Shown in pieces: positions 14,110 through 21,585 of a DNA stretch of 21,585 nucleotides; position 1 is the stretch's first letter; every line of letters begins with the position of its first letter. The translations under genes were made by a program, and so were the position numbers. This stretch comes from Planctomycetota bacterium (GTDB lineage Bacteria > Planctomycetota > Planctomycetia > Pirellulales > Pirellulaceae): the NCBI GenBank assembly GCA_024274855.1, contig JAJSAJ010000228.1:1-21585 (forward strand), read 5' to 3'. The notes below the pieces were generated by a model. The model saw only the letters and a program-made list of their open reading frames with translations, had not been told where the DNA came from and did no database searches.

Positions 14110-15852
14110 TTACGGCACGACGGGCAGCAGAATGTGCGACGCTCGTCGCGTGTCGTGGTAGACGGTCTGAGTTGCCGTGCATACCTGAGCATCGACACCA
14201 AACGCATGGCCCGTGTTCGGGTTGCGATCGAAGCGTGGGAAATTGCTGCTCGAAATCTCGACGCGGATTCGGTGCCCCGGCAAGAAAACGTTGCTGGTCA
14301 CCCAAAGATCGATCTCGTAACGGTATTCCCTTTCGGGCTCGATCAACGTTGGCTTGTCCGCCGACCGCCGAAATCGGGCGCGGATGATCCCGTCACACAA
14401 GTTGATAGGGCGCCCATCCGGGTAGACATCGACCAGTTTTGCGGTCCAGTCGGTATCGGGCGCGCTACTGGCTGCGTACAAAACGACCTTGACCGGTCCG
14501 GTCACTTCGAGTTCACGCGTCAGTTCGGCACTGGAAAAAACCAATACGTCATCGCGCTGCTCGACGCGAGTCTGGTCCCGAGGTCCTGCGGGGCACCCGC
14601 CCAGATTGCACCCGCCGAGTGTCGGAACCGGACGCTCGGGATCGTAAACGTACCGATCGATCGGTTCGAAGTTCGGTTTTTTTGTCCCGAGCGTTCCGTT
14701 GCCATGAAGCGAATTGGCTGATCCGCCGCTATGGAAATAGTAGGGTGTATAGTTGGTACGGGCCAAAGGCCATTGTTGCTCGTCGCGCCAAATATTACGT
14801 CCCATCACGAAAAGCCGGATCGGTGGCCATTTCTTGGCACCCGTCTCTTTGCCTTTCAGCCAGTGGTCGAACCACTTGGCCGAAATGGACGTTAAATCAA
14901 TAACGGCGTCTTTCCCAAAACTCAAGTCACCGACCTTTCCGTCCCGGCTGATTCCGTGCGTCCAAGGCCCCATCAAGACATGCTGATGACGACGGGCCTC
15001 GGGAGACTGCGATTGGGTGCGCACGGTGTTTACGTGATCCAACGCGCTTTTGGCAAACAGATCGTACCACCCTCCGACGACATAAACGGGGGTTGTAATC
15101 TCCGACATGCGGTCACGAATACTGGAACCGGCCCAGTAATCGTCGTAACGCCAGTGGGTGACCCAGTCGCGCAAGTAGGGTACCTTACAACCGATCGCGA
15201 CGTCCCAACGGCACAGCGGTAACGTGCGAAACGCTTCGTCCCATCGATCATTGCTCCAACCACGAACCGTCGCCTTCTCCGATACACCGGCCCCCCAGCC
15301 CATCAGCAGTGCCAATTGATACGCGCCGCCCACATACGCAATATCGCTGTACGGATCGACCAGTGGCACGACGGGCAGCATTGCTTTGAGATACTTGCCC
15401 GAACCGGGCGCGGACATCCATTGGGTGTACCCGACATAAGATCCCCCAGCAGTCCCGATCTGACCGTCCGACCACGATTGGTCGAGAATCCAACGGTGAG
15501 TATCCCTGCCGTCTTTCGCCTCGTTCATGAAGGGAACCCAGTCGCCCCCGGAAGCCCCCTTGCCTCGGCAATCCTGGCTGATGAAGACATAGCCACGCGC
15601 CGCGAAAAACCGCGCCTGCCCATTCTTCGTACTTCCCTTGCCGTAGGGTGTTCGCGATAGCAGAACAGGAAACTTACCGTCGGCTTTGGGTAAGAAAATA
15701 TTAGCCGACAACTTGATTCCATCACGCATCGGAATCTTGACATCTGCTCGAACATCTACCTCGTACTGAGGTTTCGCAGCGAGTGCCGGACCGTGCCAGA
15801 CGCACACGACAACCAAGCACGCCATCCAGTGTCGAAGTGATTCTTTTTTCAC
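14110..15852 (-). CDS. Secreted CocE/NonD-family alpha/beta hydrolase
   Basis: This 580-residue protein starts at a GTG (15852) with AGGAAGGGGA just upstream, a strong ribosome binding site. It has a signal peptide (about 1-26, ending ALAA). The N-terminal part is an X-Pro dipeptidyl-peptidase S15-type alpha/beta hydrolase: MRDGIKLSANIFLP (about 42-55), SRTPYGKG, QDCRGKGASGG, and the nucleophile elbow GTAGGSYVGY with Ser138. Asp264 in GGWYDLF and His299 in GPWTHG complete the likely triad. The C-terminal third has the jelly-roll of this family (EVTGPVKVVLYAASSAPDTDW, then RFRRSADKP). Relatives hydrolyse acyl esters, glutaryl-amide antibiotics or Xaa-Pro peptides. The actual substrate is unknown. 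It is divergent from the DUF389 gene and convergent with the helicase gene. Confidence 0.9.
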   Translation of the reverse strand: MKKESLRHWMACLVVVCVWHGPALAAKPQYEVDVRADVKIPMRDGIKLSANIFLPKADGKFPVLLSRTPYGKGSTKNGQARFFAARGYVFISQDCRGKGASGGDWVPFMNEAKDGRDTHRWILDQSWSDGQIGTAGGSYVGYTQWMSAPGSGKYLKAMLPVVPLVDPYSDIAYVGGAYQLALLMGWGAGVSEKATVRGWSNDRWDEAFRTLPLCRWDVAIGCKVPYLRDWVTHWRYDDYWAGSSIRDRMSEITTPVYVVGGWYDLFAKSALDHVNTVRTQSQSPEARRHQHVLMGPWTHGISRDGKVGDLSFGKDAVIDLTSISAKWFDHWLKGKETGAKKWPPIRLFVMGRNIWRDEQQWPLARTNYTPYYFHSGGSANSLHGNGTLGTKKPNFEPIDRYVYDPERPVPTLGGCNLGGCPAGPRDQTRVEQRDDVLVFSSAELTRELEVTGPVKVVLYAASSAPDTDWTAKLVDVYPDGRPINLCDGIIRARFRRSADKPTLIEPEREYRYEIDLWVTSNVFLPGHRIRVEISSSNFPRFDRNPNTGHAFGVDAQVCTATQTVYHDTRRASHILLPVVP

Positions 15853-16269
15853 AATGTCCCCTTCCTCTTATCTTGGTTTCAAAATGATTCGTATCATGGT
15901 AACATAACGGCCGTCTCGAAAACACAGACCGATTCATACGGCAGATGGAGTATACTCGTCGCACGAAGTAACACAGCGTGACAGGGCGCCACCCCATGAT
16001 AGGTTCGTTCGTCTCGCCTGACCAAGGTGTCCCAACCAATGCTCAAGTGATGCGATGGGCGACAGGCCGTGCTCCCTGCCGACGTTTTGATGTCGAAAAT
16101 GCAGGGGAAGCGTCGACCTATTACTTTTTAGTCTGCGACAGACGCGCACGTCTTGCCAAGAATGGGGTCCGGGTGTGTCGGCGCTCGTGTAGCCTGTTTA
16201 CAGAGCCGGCCGATCTGATCTGGCAATGGCACGCCCGACCTGGAATCACGTTGAAATGCGGTACTGCTG
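15853..16269. other. Divergent intergenic region
   Basis: No gene is supported between the hydrolase and the DUF389 gene. An open frame crosses much of it on the plus strand but overlaps the DUF389 start in another frame and has no recognisable domain. Both genes need promoters here, but none was clear. A short dyad near the hydrolase start is listed separately. Confidence 0.55.
15884..15897. promoter_or_regulatory. Short dyad upstream of the hydrolase gene
   Basis: ATGAT-TCGT-ATCAT is a 14-base inverted repeat 32 bases upstream of the hydrolase GTG. It could be a repressor operator. The arms are short and AT-rich, so it may be chance. Confidence 0.25.
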
Positions 16270-18171
16270 ATGACTGTATTGGCTCTGGTTACAAAGCTGG
16301 AAGACGTCGTTCCGGTCGTTGCGTGGGGAAGCCAATTTGCCACGGCACGCCAAACGACGCTGACGGTCCTCTGCTGGACCAAGTCGTCGTTCGAACAGTT
16401 TCCGCTGCTCGTCGATACGCAACACGAGCGTGAAGCGAATGAACTGGTCGACGCAGTCAATGACTTGATTTCAGGCACCGCTGGGGACGATCAGGTCAAG
16501 GATGTCTTGTTGCCGCACCGAGACGTCTACGTTCGCCGATTGGCAAGTCCGAATCCGGTTGAATCCATTTTGCAACAAGCAAGGATCGAAGACCCTGAAC
16601 TGCTGGTAATTGCGGGACACGACTCGGCAAACCAGCGTGGTTCGGATGATGCCGTGCAAGCAATCCTGCGGCAATCTCCTTGCCGAACAATCGCCTTGCA
16701 TGGTGGCCCCACTCGTTCGTGTAACGGACATCGTATCTTTGTGGGCATCAGCGACAGCCCGCATGATTCGTCATCCTTGTTCCTGGCTGCCCGGATGGAT
16801 GAATCATGCAATTCACGTGTGATGGTCGCGCGCACCGAGGCGGATTTTGAAGACGAAGCTCTGGAAGTCGGCCGGCGCGAGCTTGGCCAAATGATGCGGG
16901 ACGTCGGGATGCGAGTCAGCCCGCGAATCAAACGCCAGGTGTTCCGCGCTGGCAATATGCAAGAAATATCCGCGGCGGTTGAACGACACGACATGTTCTT
17001 TGTCGGGGCCGAGCATCTCGGAAAGGTGCACGATTTCCTGCAACTGACTTCCCATCCCACAATCGGGGTTGTCAAGCGAGCCCCCCCGCTGCGCCGATGG
17101 TGGCGACGCAAACGTCACATTCGATGGAACCCACTGCTTAGTCCGGCCGACTATACCGATCTACTCCAGACACTTCGACGAGGCTCGAAGCTGAACATCG
17201 ACTTCCTGGTGATGCTGGGGCTTGCCGCAGCCATCGCATCACTTGGCCTGCTTCAGGATTCCCCCGCCGTCGTCATCGGTTCGATGCTGTTGGCCCCGTT
17301 AATGACGCCGATGCTTGGCAGCGGTCTGGCGTTGGCTCAAGCAAACCCGAAACTGGGCCGCTCGGCAATGTATGCGATTCTGATCGGTTTCTTGCTGACA
17401 TTGGGCACCAGCTTCGCCATTGCGTGGCTTACGCCGGGCGAAGACATCACTTCCCAAGTCATTGCTCGCGGAGATCCGAATCTTCTCGATCTTGGAATTG
17501 CTGTCTTCTCAGCCGCAGCCGGTGCCTACGCACTAGCTCGCCCAAATCTTGCCGGCACGATTGCCGGCGTTGCCATCGCCACGGCATTGGTGCCTCCACT
17601 CTGTTCGGTCGGTATTTCGCTCGCCTATCATGACCTGATCAACGCGATGGGAGCGACGGCCCTGTTTGCCACAAACCTGGTCGCCATTATCCTGGGTGCG
17701 GCCGTGACATTTCGTCTGATGGGGATAACGGCCAAACGAGCCGAGGCCAGGCATCGTCGCTGGGTCCTTCGTACGGCCGGCACGCTCGGAATCATCGGGC
17801 TCATCCTGGTCATACCTCTGGAACAATCTTTGTTACGGACCATTGAACTCGGAAAACCACAACCGAGAATGTACCCCCTCACCAAAAGCGTCGCCGATGC
17901 TCTCGCACAATTCATCGCTCGCCGTCCTGAAATCGCTCTGGTCTCCGCCGGGCGACCAGGCTCCGTGTATTCCCAAGCGGATGTCGTCATCGTGATCAGC
18001 TCCCGCCGAGCGGTGAAGCAAGCTCTTGCCGATCAACTGACACAACTGATCCGTCACGAGATGCAGAACGATCAACTGAAAGTCAATGTTCATTGCGTGC
18101 GGGAAAACTGGGCCGATCCGGCAAACAGCAACAAAGAGCACCCTCCGCCGCCCCCCACCGACTCGGACTGA
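16270..18171 (+). CDS. DUF389 membrane protein with N-terminal USP-like domains
   Basis: This 633-residue protein has a soluble N-terminal half (about 1-275) that looks like two tandem universal-stress-protein-like folds. The first has VLALVTKLED ... ELLVIAGHDS ... CRTIALHGG, and the second has HRIFVGISDSPHD ... MFFVGAEHLG ... PTIGVVKRAPP. A basic linker (RRWWRRKRH) follows. From about residue 309 there are roughly seven hydrophobic segments of the DUF389 type, with the family motif VVIGSMLLAPLMTPMLG and later AGVAIATALVPPLCSVG. The last segment ends near 525 and a soluble C-terminal domain of about 100 residues follows. DUF389 proteins are inner-membrane proteins of unknown function. The USP-like domains suggest nucleotide or stress sensing. 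The ATG at 16270 has only a weak ribosome binding site. It converges with the Gfo/Idh remnant only 3 bases away. Confidence 0.85.
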   Translation: MTVLALVTKLEDVVPVVAWGSQFATARQTTLTVLCWTKSSFEQFPLLVDTQHEREANELVDAVNDLISGTAGDDQVKDVLLPHRDVYVRRLASPNPVESILQQARIEDPELLVIAGHDSANQRGSDDAVQAILRQSPCRTIALHGGPTRSCNGHRIFVGISDSPHDSSSLFLAARMDESCNSRVMVARTEADFEDEALEVGRRELGQMMRDVGMRVSPRIKRQVFRAGNMQEISAAVERHDMFFVGAEHLGKVHDFLQLTSHPTIGVVKRAPPLRRWWRRKRHIRWNPLLSPADYTDLLQTLRRGSKLNIDFLVMLGLAAAIASLGLLQDSPAVVIGSMLLAPLMTPMLGSGLALAQANPKLGRSAMYAILIGFLLTLGTSFAIAWLTPGEDITSQVIARGDPNLLDLGIAVFSAAAGAYALARPNLAGTIAGVAIATALVPPLCSVGISLAYHDLINAMGATALFATNLVAIILGAAVTFRLMGITAKRAEARHRRWVLRTAGTLGIIGLILVIPLEQSLLRTIELGKPQPRMYPLTKSVADALAQFIARRPEIALVSAGRPGSVYSQADVVIVISSRRAVKQALADQLTQLIRHEMQNDQLKVNVHCVRENWADPANSNKEHPPPPPTDSD

Positions 18172-18174
18172 ATC

Positions 18175-18501
18175 CTACAGGCTCCAGCCCGCGCGATGCT
18201 TGCCGTGGACGAATTGATTGAGTTCAGGATGGCTGGTACAGGTCATGTTGGGCCCATCCCATTCGAGCTTCTTGCCGGCACCCGCACGAATAGCCAGATT
18301 GCCAAGCAGAATCATCTCGGTCAAAGCGCCTGCGTGATCGACGAAGTTCGAGAAAGCAGGACGTCCCCCTTTGCAAGCGGTGACCCATTCTTGGAAATGA
18401 TTGCTTTCACACCGTGGGATCGTGGGCGTCGGAGCCTTGAAAACGTTCTTCTTGCCGGAACTCCTCACAGAACCATTTCCCTGAGTGCTAAACCGTTCTG
18501 A
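18175..18501 (-). pseudogene. C-terminal remnant of a Gfo/Idh/MocA-family oxidoreductase
   Basis: The minus-strand frame encodes about 108 residues and matches the C-terminal end of planctomycete Gfo/Idh oxidoreductases: APTPTIPR, HFQEWVTACKGG, GALTEMILLGNLAIR, KKLEWDGPNM, LNQFVHG and a final GWSL. The NAD-binding Rossmann domain and most of the substrate domain, around 300 or more residues, are absent. A TAA (18502-18504) closes the frame upstream, and only about 90 bases separate it from the next gene. It is therefore a deletion remnant, not a functional dehydrogenase. Complete relatives oxidise sugars or inositols with NAD(P). Its place after the NagB-like and DUF1080 genes on the same strand suggests the end of a former sugar-degradation operon. 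Confidence 0.8.
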
Positions 18502-18559
18502 TTATCCGACTATCCTGCGCCGTTTGCAAGACAGGGGACGTGCAGGGCGTTTTGAACAG

Positions 18560-18592
18560 GAGCCAACAGCAAGGCGAGTTCTCTGTTGGCTC
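18560..18592 (-). terminator. Hairpin overlapping the DUF1080 stop codon
   Basis: GAGCCAACAG (18560-18569) and CTGTTGGCTC (18583-18592) form a perfect 10-bp stem, and the stop codon of the DUF1080 gene (18591-18593) lies at its edge. There is no clean T-run after it on the minus strand, so termination is possible rather than certain. Confidence 0.5.
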
Positions 18593-19349
18593 AACCTTTC
18601 TTGGCCGGTTTTCCCGTGGGTAACTTCTTAACGCGAATCCTGCGAAGCTCCACCCGACTGTTGTGGCCCAACAGCCCAAGGTGGCCGCTGTTGCGTTGAA
18701 GACCGGGGTGCTTCTTGTGCACGGCAGGCGTGACCACTTTGTCCAGGTCCGCATCCAGGACGACATGCTTGTTGACAATCACCGTAATCCGGCGTCCACG
18801 ACAGAGGATTTACTCCTGGTTCCACTGCCCCGCAGGCTTCAAGGCGCCCTTTTTCGCCGGTACGACGTCGTAGATCGACCCGTGATACTGGGCCGGACGC
18901 AACTTTCGTGGAAAGCCGACGTTATCCAGGATCTGGATCTCGATTCCGTCGTACGCCGGTCGCTTATCCAACAATGGCGTCCGGATCGCGATGCCGTTAT
19001 TGGCGCCCGTGGCCAAACGAAACTCGAAACGCAAACTGAAATCGCTGTACTCATCCTCGGTGAACAAATACCCGCCACCGTCGGCAGGGCATACCAACAG
19101 GCCGTCTTCGACGACATATCCATTTCGACTTGCTCGACGCAAAATCCAGCCATCAAGGTCGCGGCCATTGAACAGCGAAACGTACCCGTCTTCTGCCGAC
19201 GGTCGGACGAGTGCATCTCTTGGACAACCGCAGTCATTCGAATCAGAATTGCCCGCAATCGTCGGAGAAGGACCCGAGCTCGAAGCCGTCGCGATCGCTA
19301 AGCATATCAGTGTAAAGAACATCATTGAGGATACGGACCATCGGACCAT
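18591..19349 (-). pseudogene. DUF1080 (3-keto-disaccharide hydrolase-like) gene with one in-frame stop
   Basis: The frame starts at an ATG (19349) with GGAG 8 bases upstream and encodes a signal peptide (about 1-24). It then gives a DUF1080 domain: GYVSLFNGRDLDGWIL (55-70), EDEYSDFSLRFEFRL (98-112), NNGIAIRTP (117-125), DGIEIQILD (134-142) and GSIYDVVPAKKGALKP (157-172). At codon 180 a TAA (18810-18812) interrupts it directly after QWNQE. The same frame then continues with RGRRITVIVNKHVVLDAD, GHLGLLGHNS and RVELRRIRVKKLP to a TGA at 18591. One base change (GAA to TAA would fit) explains the break, and no shift is needed. DUF1080 proteins are laminarinase-like folds found with sugar enzymes, and some cleave 3-keto-glycosides. 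The stop may be real decay or a sequence error. Confidence 0.85.
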
Positions 19350-19384
19350 TCGTTCATCTCCATGTTATTGCAAGACACACCTAC

Positions 19385-20230
19385 TCAGACCACGAACCGG
19401 GGCCTAACGGCCGTCCGTTGGTCAGTGACAACAACGTAGTCTTTATGATCGCGGATGTACGTTACCGGATAATCATCACCCGGTTGACCGAACAGGGCCA
19501 GACGCAACACGGTATTGGCCCAGTCCAATGCGATTCCGTTCCGGCAATAGAGGCGGATTCGCCGAGCGCCCAGGATCTGGCGCATTCCGAGCGTGATGCC
19601 TTTGCGCGGATGCCCTTCTAGATTACCACCGATTTCAGCCCGAATCGCGTTGATAGTACGCGTGAAATCGTTCAGATAGACCAAGCGAGGGTCTGAATCG
19701 CGGACATTTGGCTCCGGTTCATTGTAAGCAACGTGCCCGTGAACGCCGATGCCACCATAGCACGTATCGATGCCACCTACCGACTCGATCTTGCTTTTCA
19801 ACGTCTGCACATTCCGGTGATCCGGGAAAATCAACTGCCTGGCCGGAAGCATCAGTTTCCGCCGAACGCGGCTGACAAACGCTTCGTCAAACGTGTGGCG
19901 AAAACTGAGTGGATGGTCGGGCGGCAGTGCGATGCCATTGTCATCACAGTGTTCGTCCATCATAAAGAACCAGCAGTTTTTCAGGCTGATTCGCTCGGTG
20001 TTCACCCTGTCGGCCAGGATCGGGTACTGGCCAATCGGGCCGACCGGCAGTATGAGCCGTGTCACTCGGTCTCGGGCATTATTCGCCTTGATCTCATCGG
20101 CAATCGACTCGGCAAAGTGCTGATGCAGCACATCGATATCTTCCAGGATCGCCAGATGCTTTCCCGCTCGATCGACCATCTGTTTCCGTGACATCTTCAG
20201 CAGCTTGCGAATCTCGGCCTGTCTAGTCAT
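19385..20230 (-). CDS. NagB-like sugar-phosphate isomerase/deaminase-family protein, divergent
   Basis: This 281-residue protein resembles glucosamine-6-phosphate deaminase: FFMMDEHCDDNG (88-99, with Asp92 in place of NagB Asp72), GGIGVHGHVAYNEP (159-172) and KGITLGMRQILGARRI (210-225). Two key places differ from NagB. The phosphate loop expected as a Thr/Ser-rich TGSTP-type motif reads LPVGPIGQYP (61-70). In the catalytic segment, the Asp of the usual GNDGH is His164, while His166 and Glu171 are kept. It may therefore act on another sugar or another reaction. There is no signal peptide, so it is cytoplasmic. The ATG at 20230 has GGAAGGA about 9 bases upstream. The DUF1080 gene starts 35 bases after its stop, so one transcript is likely. 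Confidence 0.8.
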   Translation of the reverse strand: MTRQAEIRKLLKMSRKQMVDRAGKHLAILEDIDVLHQHFAESIADEIKANNARDRVTRLILPVGPIGQYPILADRVNTERISLKNCWFFMMDEHCDDNGIALPPDHPLSFRHTFDEAFVSRVRRKLMLPARQLIFPDHRNVQTLKSKIESVGGIDTCYGGIGVHGHVAYNEPEPNVRDSDPRLVYLNDFTRTINAIRAEIGGNLEGHPRKGITLGMRQILGARRIRLYCRNGIALDWANTVLRLALFGQPGDDYPVTYIRDHKDYVVVTDQRTAVRPRFVV

Positions 20231-20382
20231 GATCTCTTTGTCCTTCCAGCATGCACGTATCGCCCATCAAGACCGCTATCCCCTTCGTGAAAGGCCACAC
20301 ACCACGCAACTTGGCGGGGACGCCTGGCCAACAACCCCCGGGCCTCCCTCACCCGCGAATCCGTCAATCGGCTTTAGCAATT

Positions 20383-21423
20383 TCACAGCCGATCCAAAGG
20401 GCTCTTGACGCCGGTGGCGCCGAGCGTGCTGACATGCGTGTAAATCATGGTCGTGTTAAGATCCTTGTGTCCGAGCAACTGCTGGATGGTACGGATATCG
20501 GTTCCATCCTCCAGCAGGTGCGTAGCAAAGCTGTGTCTGAGCGTATGGCAGCTGACCCGTTTTTCGATATCGGCGCGCCGTACCGCGGCCTTGATGGCTT
20601 TCTGGAGCGACGAATCGTGGATGTGATGGCGGCGGATCTGAGGCGATGTCGCATCCTGCTCCTGCCGGTCCCTTTCCGTGGAATCGGGGCGAGGATCAGT
20701 GCTTAGTTTGTGCGATGGGAAAACGAACTGCCAGGCGAAGTCGCGTCCTGCTTCTGGATATTTTTTGGCCAGCGCGTAAGGCAGCCAGACCCAACCAGCA
20801 CCGGCGGCCAGATCTCGACCGTGCTGTTTTCGGACTCGATCGATCTGGAGTTTCAGATCATCGACTAGTCGCAGGGGGAAGGTGACCATCCGATTTTTTT
20901 CCCCCTTCCCATCGCGAACGCAGATTTGTTGTCGCTCGAAATCAACGTCTTTGATGCGCAGGCGGCAGCATTCGATGGCGCGCAGTCCGGCCCCATAAAG
21001 CAGGCTGACCATCAGATGCGTGGCACCTTGGGGAATTTCAGCAAGCAGCCGTCGCACCTCATCGGTGCTCAGCACGGTCGGCAGCCGTTGCGGATGCTTC
21101 GCACGCACGGCGTCGATCGTGATATCCAACTCCAAGACCTTTTGGAACAGGAACAGGAGTGCCGAGAACGCCTGGTTTTGGGTACTGGCAGCCACATGGC
21201 GATCGACCGCCAGATAGGTGAGGAAGATATTGATTTCCTCGTTATGCATTTCGGACGGATGCCGCCACTGGCCGTCACGATCGTGGTGAAAGCGTAGAAA
21301 CCGCTCGATCCACTGGAGATAGGCTTTTTCGGTCCGTCGCGCGAGGTGCAGGAGGCGGGCCTTATTGCGCACCTGGTCCAGCAGTTTCGGCTGTCGATCG
21401 TTGGCTGTTTGTGCGCATGTCAC
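20383..21423 (-). CDS. intI: Integron integrase (tyrosine recombinase)
   Basis: This 346-residue protein is a tyrosine recombinase of the IntI type. The N-terminal SAM-like DNA-binding domain (about 12-105) has TEKAYLQWIERFLRFH. The catalytic residues are Arg148 (GAGLRAIECCRL), Lys173 (GKGEKN), His293 and Arg296 (CHTLRHSFATHLL), His319 (LLGHKD) and the nucleophile Tyr328 (TTMIYTH). The integron-specific patch absent from XerC/D is clear at about 210-235 (WLPYALAKKYPEAGRDFAWQ), followed by FPSHKLSTDPR and RRHHIHD. Between the last two lies an extra, polar stretch of about 17 residues (246-262). The end, GVKSPLDRL, matches IntI1-like ends. The start is a GTG with a poor ribosome binding site, so it may be one of several. 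It would recombine attI with attC cassettes. The cassette side, if standard, lies to the right beyond the window. Confidence 0.95.
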   Translation of the reverse strand: MTCAQTANDRQPKLLDQVRNKARLLHLARRTEKAYLQWIERFLRFHHDRDGQWRHPSEMHNEEINIFLTYLAVDRHVAASTQNQAFSALLFLFQKVLELDITIDAVRAKHPQRLPTVLSTDEVRRLLAEIPQGATHLMVSLLYGAGLRAIECCRLRIKDVDFERQQICVRDGKGEKNRMVTFPLRLVDDLKLQIDRVRKQHGRDLAAGAGWVWLPYALAKKYPEAGRDFAWQFVFPSHKLSTDPRPDSTERDRQEQDATSPQIRRHHIHDSSLQKAIKAAVRRADIEKRVSCHTLRHSFATHLLEDGTDIRTIQQLLGHKDLNTTMIYTHVSTLGATGVKSPLDRL

Positions 21424-21481
21424 GGTACGTCCGAGCCCTATTGATTAGCATTTCATGAATATCTCAATACCCAGCATTCCG

Positions 21482-21510
21482 AATATATATCACGATCATG
21501 TTGACATCAA
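21482..21510 (-). promoter_or_regulatory. Candidate intI promoter
   Basis: On the minus strand, TTGATG (21510-21505) and TATATT (21487-21482) are separated by exactly 17 bases, a good sigma70-type match. It lies about 60 bases upstream of the intI GTG in an AT-rich stretch and points into the gene. Confidence 0.55.
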
Positions 21511-21529
21511 GCGGCTTGCCTGAGACAAT
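21501..21529 (+). promoter_or_regulatory. Candidate outward promoter (possible cassette promoter Pc)
   Basis: On the plus strand, a perfect TTGACA (21501-21506) is followed after 17 bases by GACAAT (21524-21529), four of six matches to TATAAT. It points away from intI, towards where a standard cassette array would be. Its -35 overlaps that of the opposing intI promoter candidate by two bases (21505-21506), so the two would compete. Confidence 0.4.
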
Positions 21530-21585
21530 TCCAGTAATATTGTGATCCTGAATATCACGACTTCCTTTGAATAATAAGTTATCCG

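Larger units (their letters stand above)
21457..21560. repeat. Repeated GAATAT motifs and dyad upstream of intI
   Basis: Three related direct repeats occur: GAATATCTC (21457-21465), GAATATATATCACGA (21481-21495) and GAATATCACGA (21550-21560). The last two share ATATCACGA exactly. The last also overlaps a dyad, GTGAT-N7-ATCAC (21542-21558). The middle repeat covers the candidate -10 box of the intI promoter. They could be integrase or regulator binding sites, or part of attI. No classic GTTRRRY core was found within the window. Confidence 0.45.

Noticed and set aside
20231..20382. A possible attC or attI site on the 3' side of the integron integrase
   Set aside because: No RYYYAAC/GTTRRRY pair with the right spacing was found. 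The small GC-rich inverted repeats there do not have the attC layout.

Overview
The window looks like a chromosomal segment of a planctomycete, most likely a Pirellulales/Rhodopirellula-type bacterium. This is inferred from gene content, not from any marker gene. The pointers are a Tat-exported DUF3500 protein, a large secreted GH106-like glycosidase, an exported PQQ-type beta-propeller with an inserted methyltransferase-like domain, a DUF1080 / Gfo-Idh / NagB-like sugar cluster, and long intergenic gaps with many GTG starts. No rRNA, tRNA or CRISPR array was seen.

Left part (1-9054). The first 1.1 kb holds no convincing gene but is rich in hairpins and repeats, including a possible MITE-like element (23-192). 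Three exported plus-strand genes follow: DUF3500 (1107), the GH106-like glycosidase (2507) and the propeller/methyltransferase protein (5692). A REP-like hairpin lies at 2307-2384 and a strong hairpin at 5604-5635.

Middle (9055-15852). On the minus strand lie a cold-shock-domain protein (10693-10890), a class I methyltransferase (9640-10341) with a 58-residue charged small protein just downstream (9426-9602), and a DUF374 acyltransferase (11211-11960). Two convincing minus-strand terminators separate units here. A plus-strand DEAD-box helicase (12526) is followed by a second copy of the structured repeat and then a minus-strand exported CocE/NonD hydrolase (14110-15852).

Right part (16270-21585). 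A USP-DUF389 membrane protein faces a decaying minus-strand sugar cluster: a NagB-like protein with altered catalytic and phosphate loops, a DUF1080 gene with one in-frame TAA, and only the C-terminal end of a Gfo/Idh oxidoreductase. At the right edge is an integron integrase gene (20383-21423) with all tyrosine-recombinase catalytic residues and the integron-specific patch. Its AT-rich upstream region has overlapping divergent promoter candidates and repeated GAATAT...CACGA motifs. Any cassette array in the standard orientation would lie outside the window to the right.

The most interesting points are the integron control region, a dispersed RNA-like repeat whose stems covary between copies, a 20-bp exact repeat found near those copies, and the active-site changes in the NagB-like protein.
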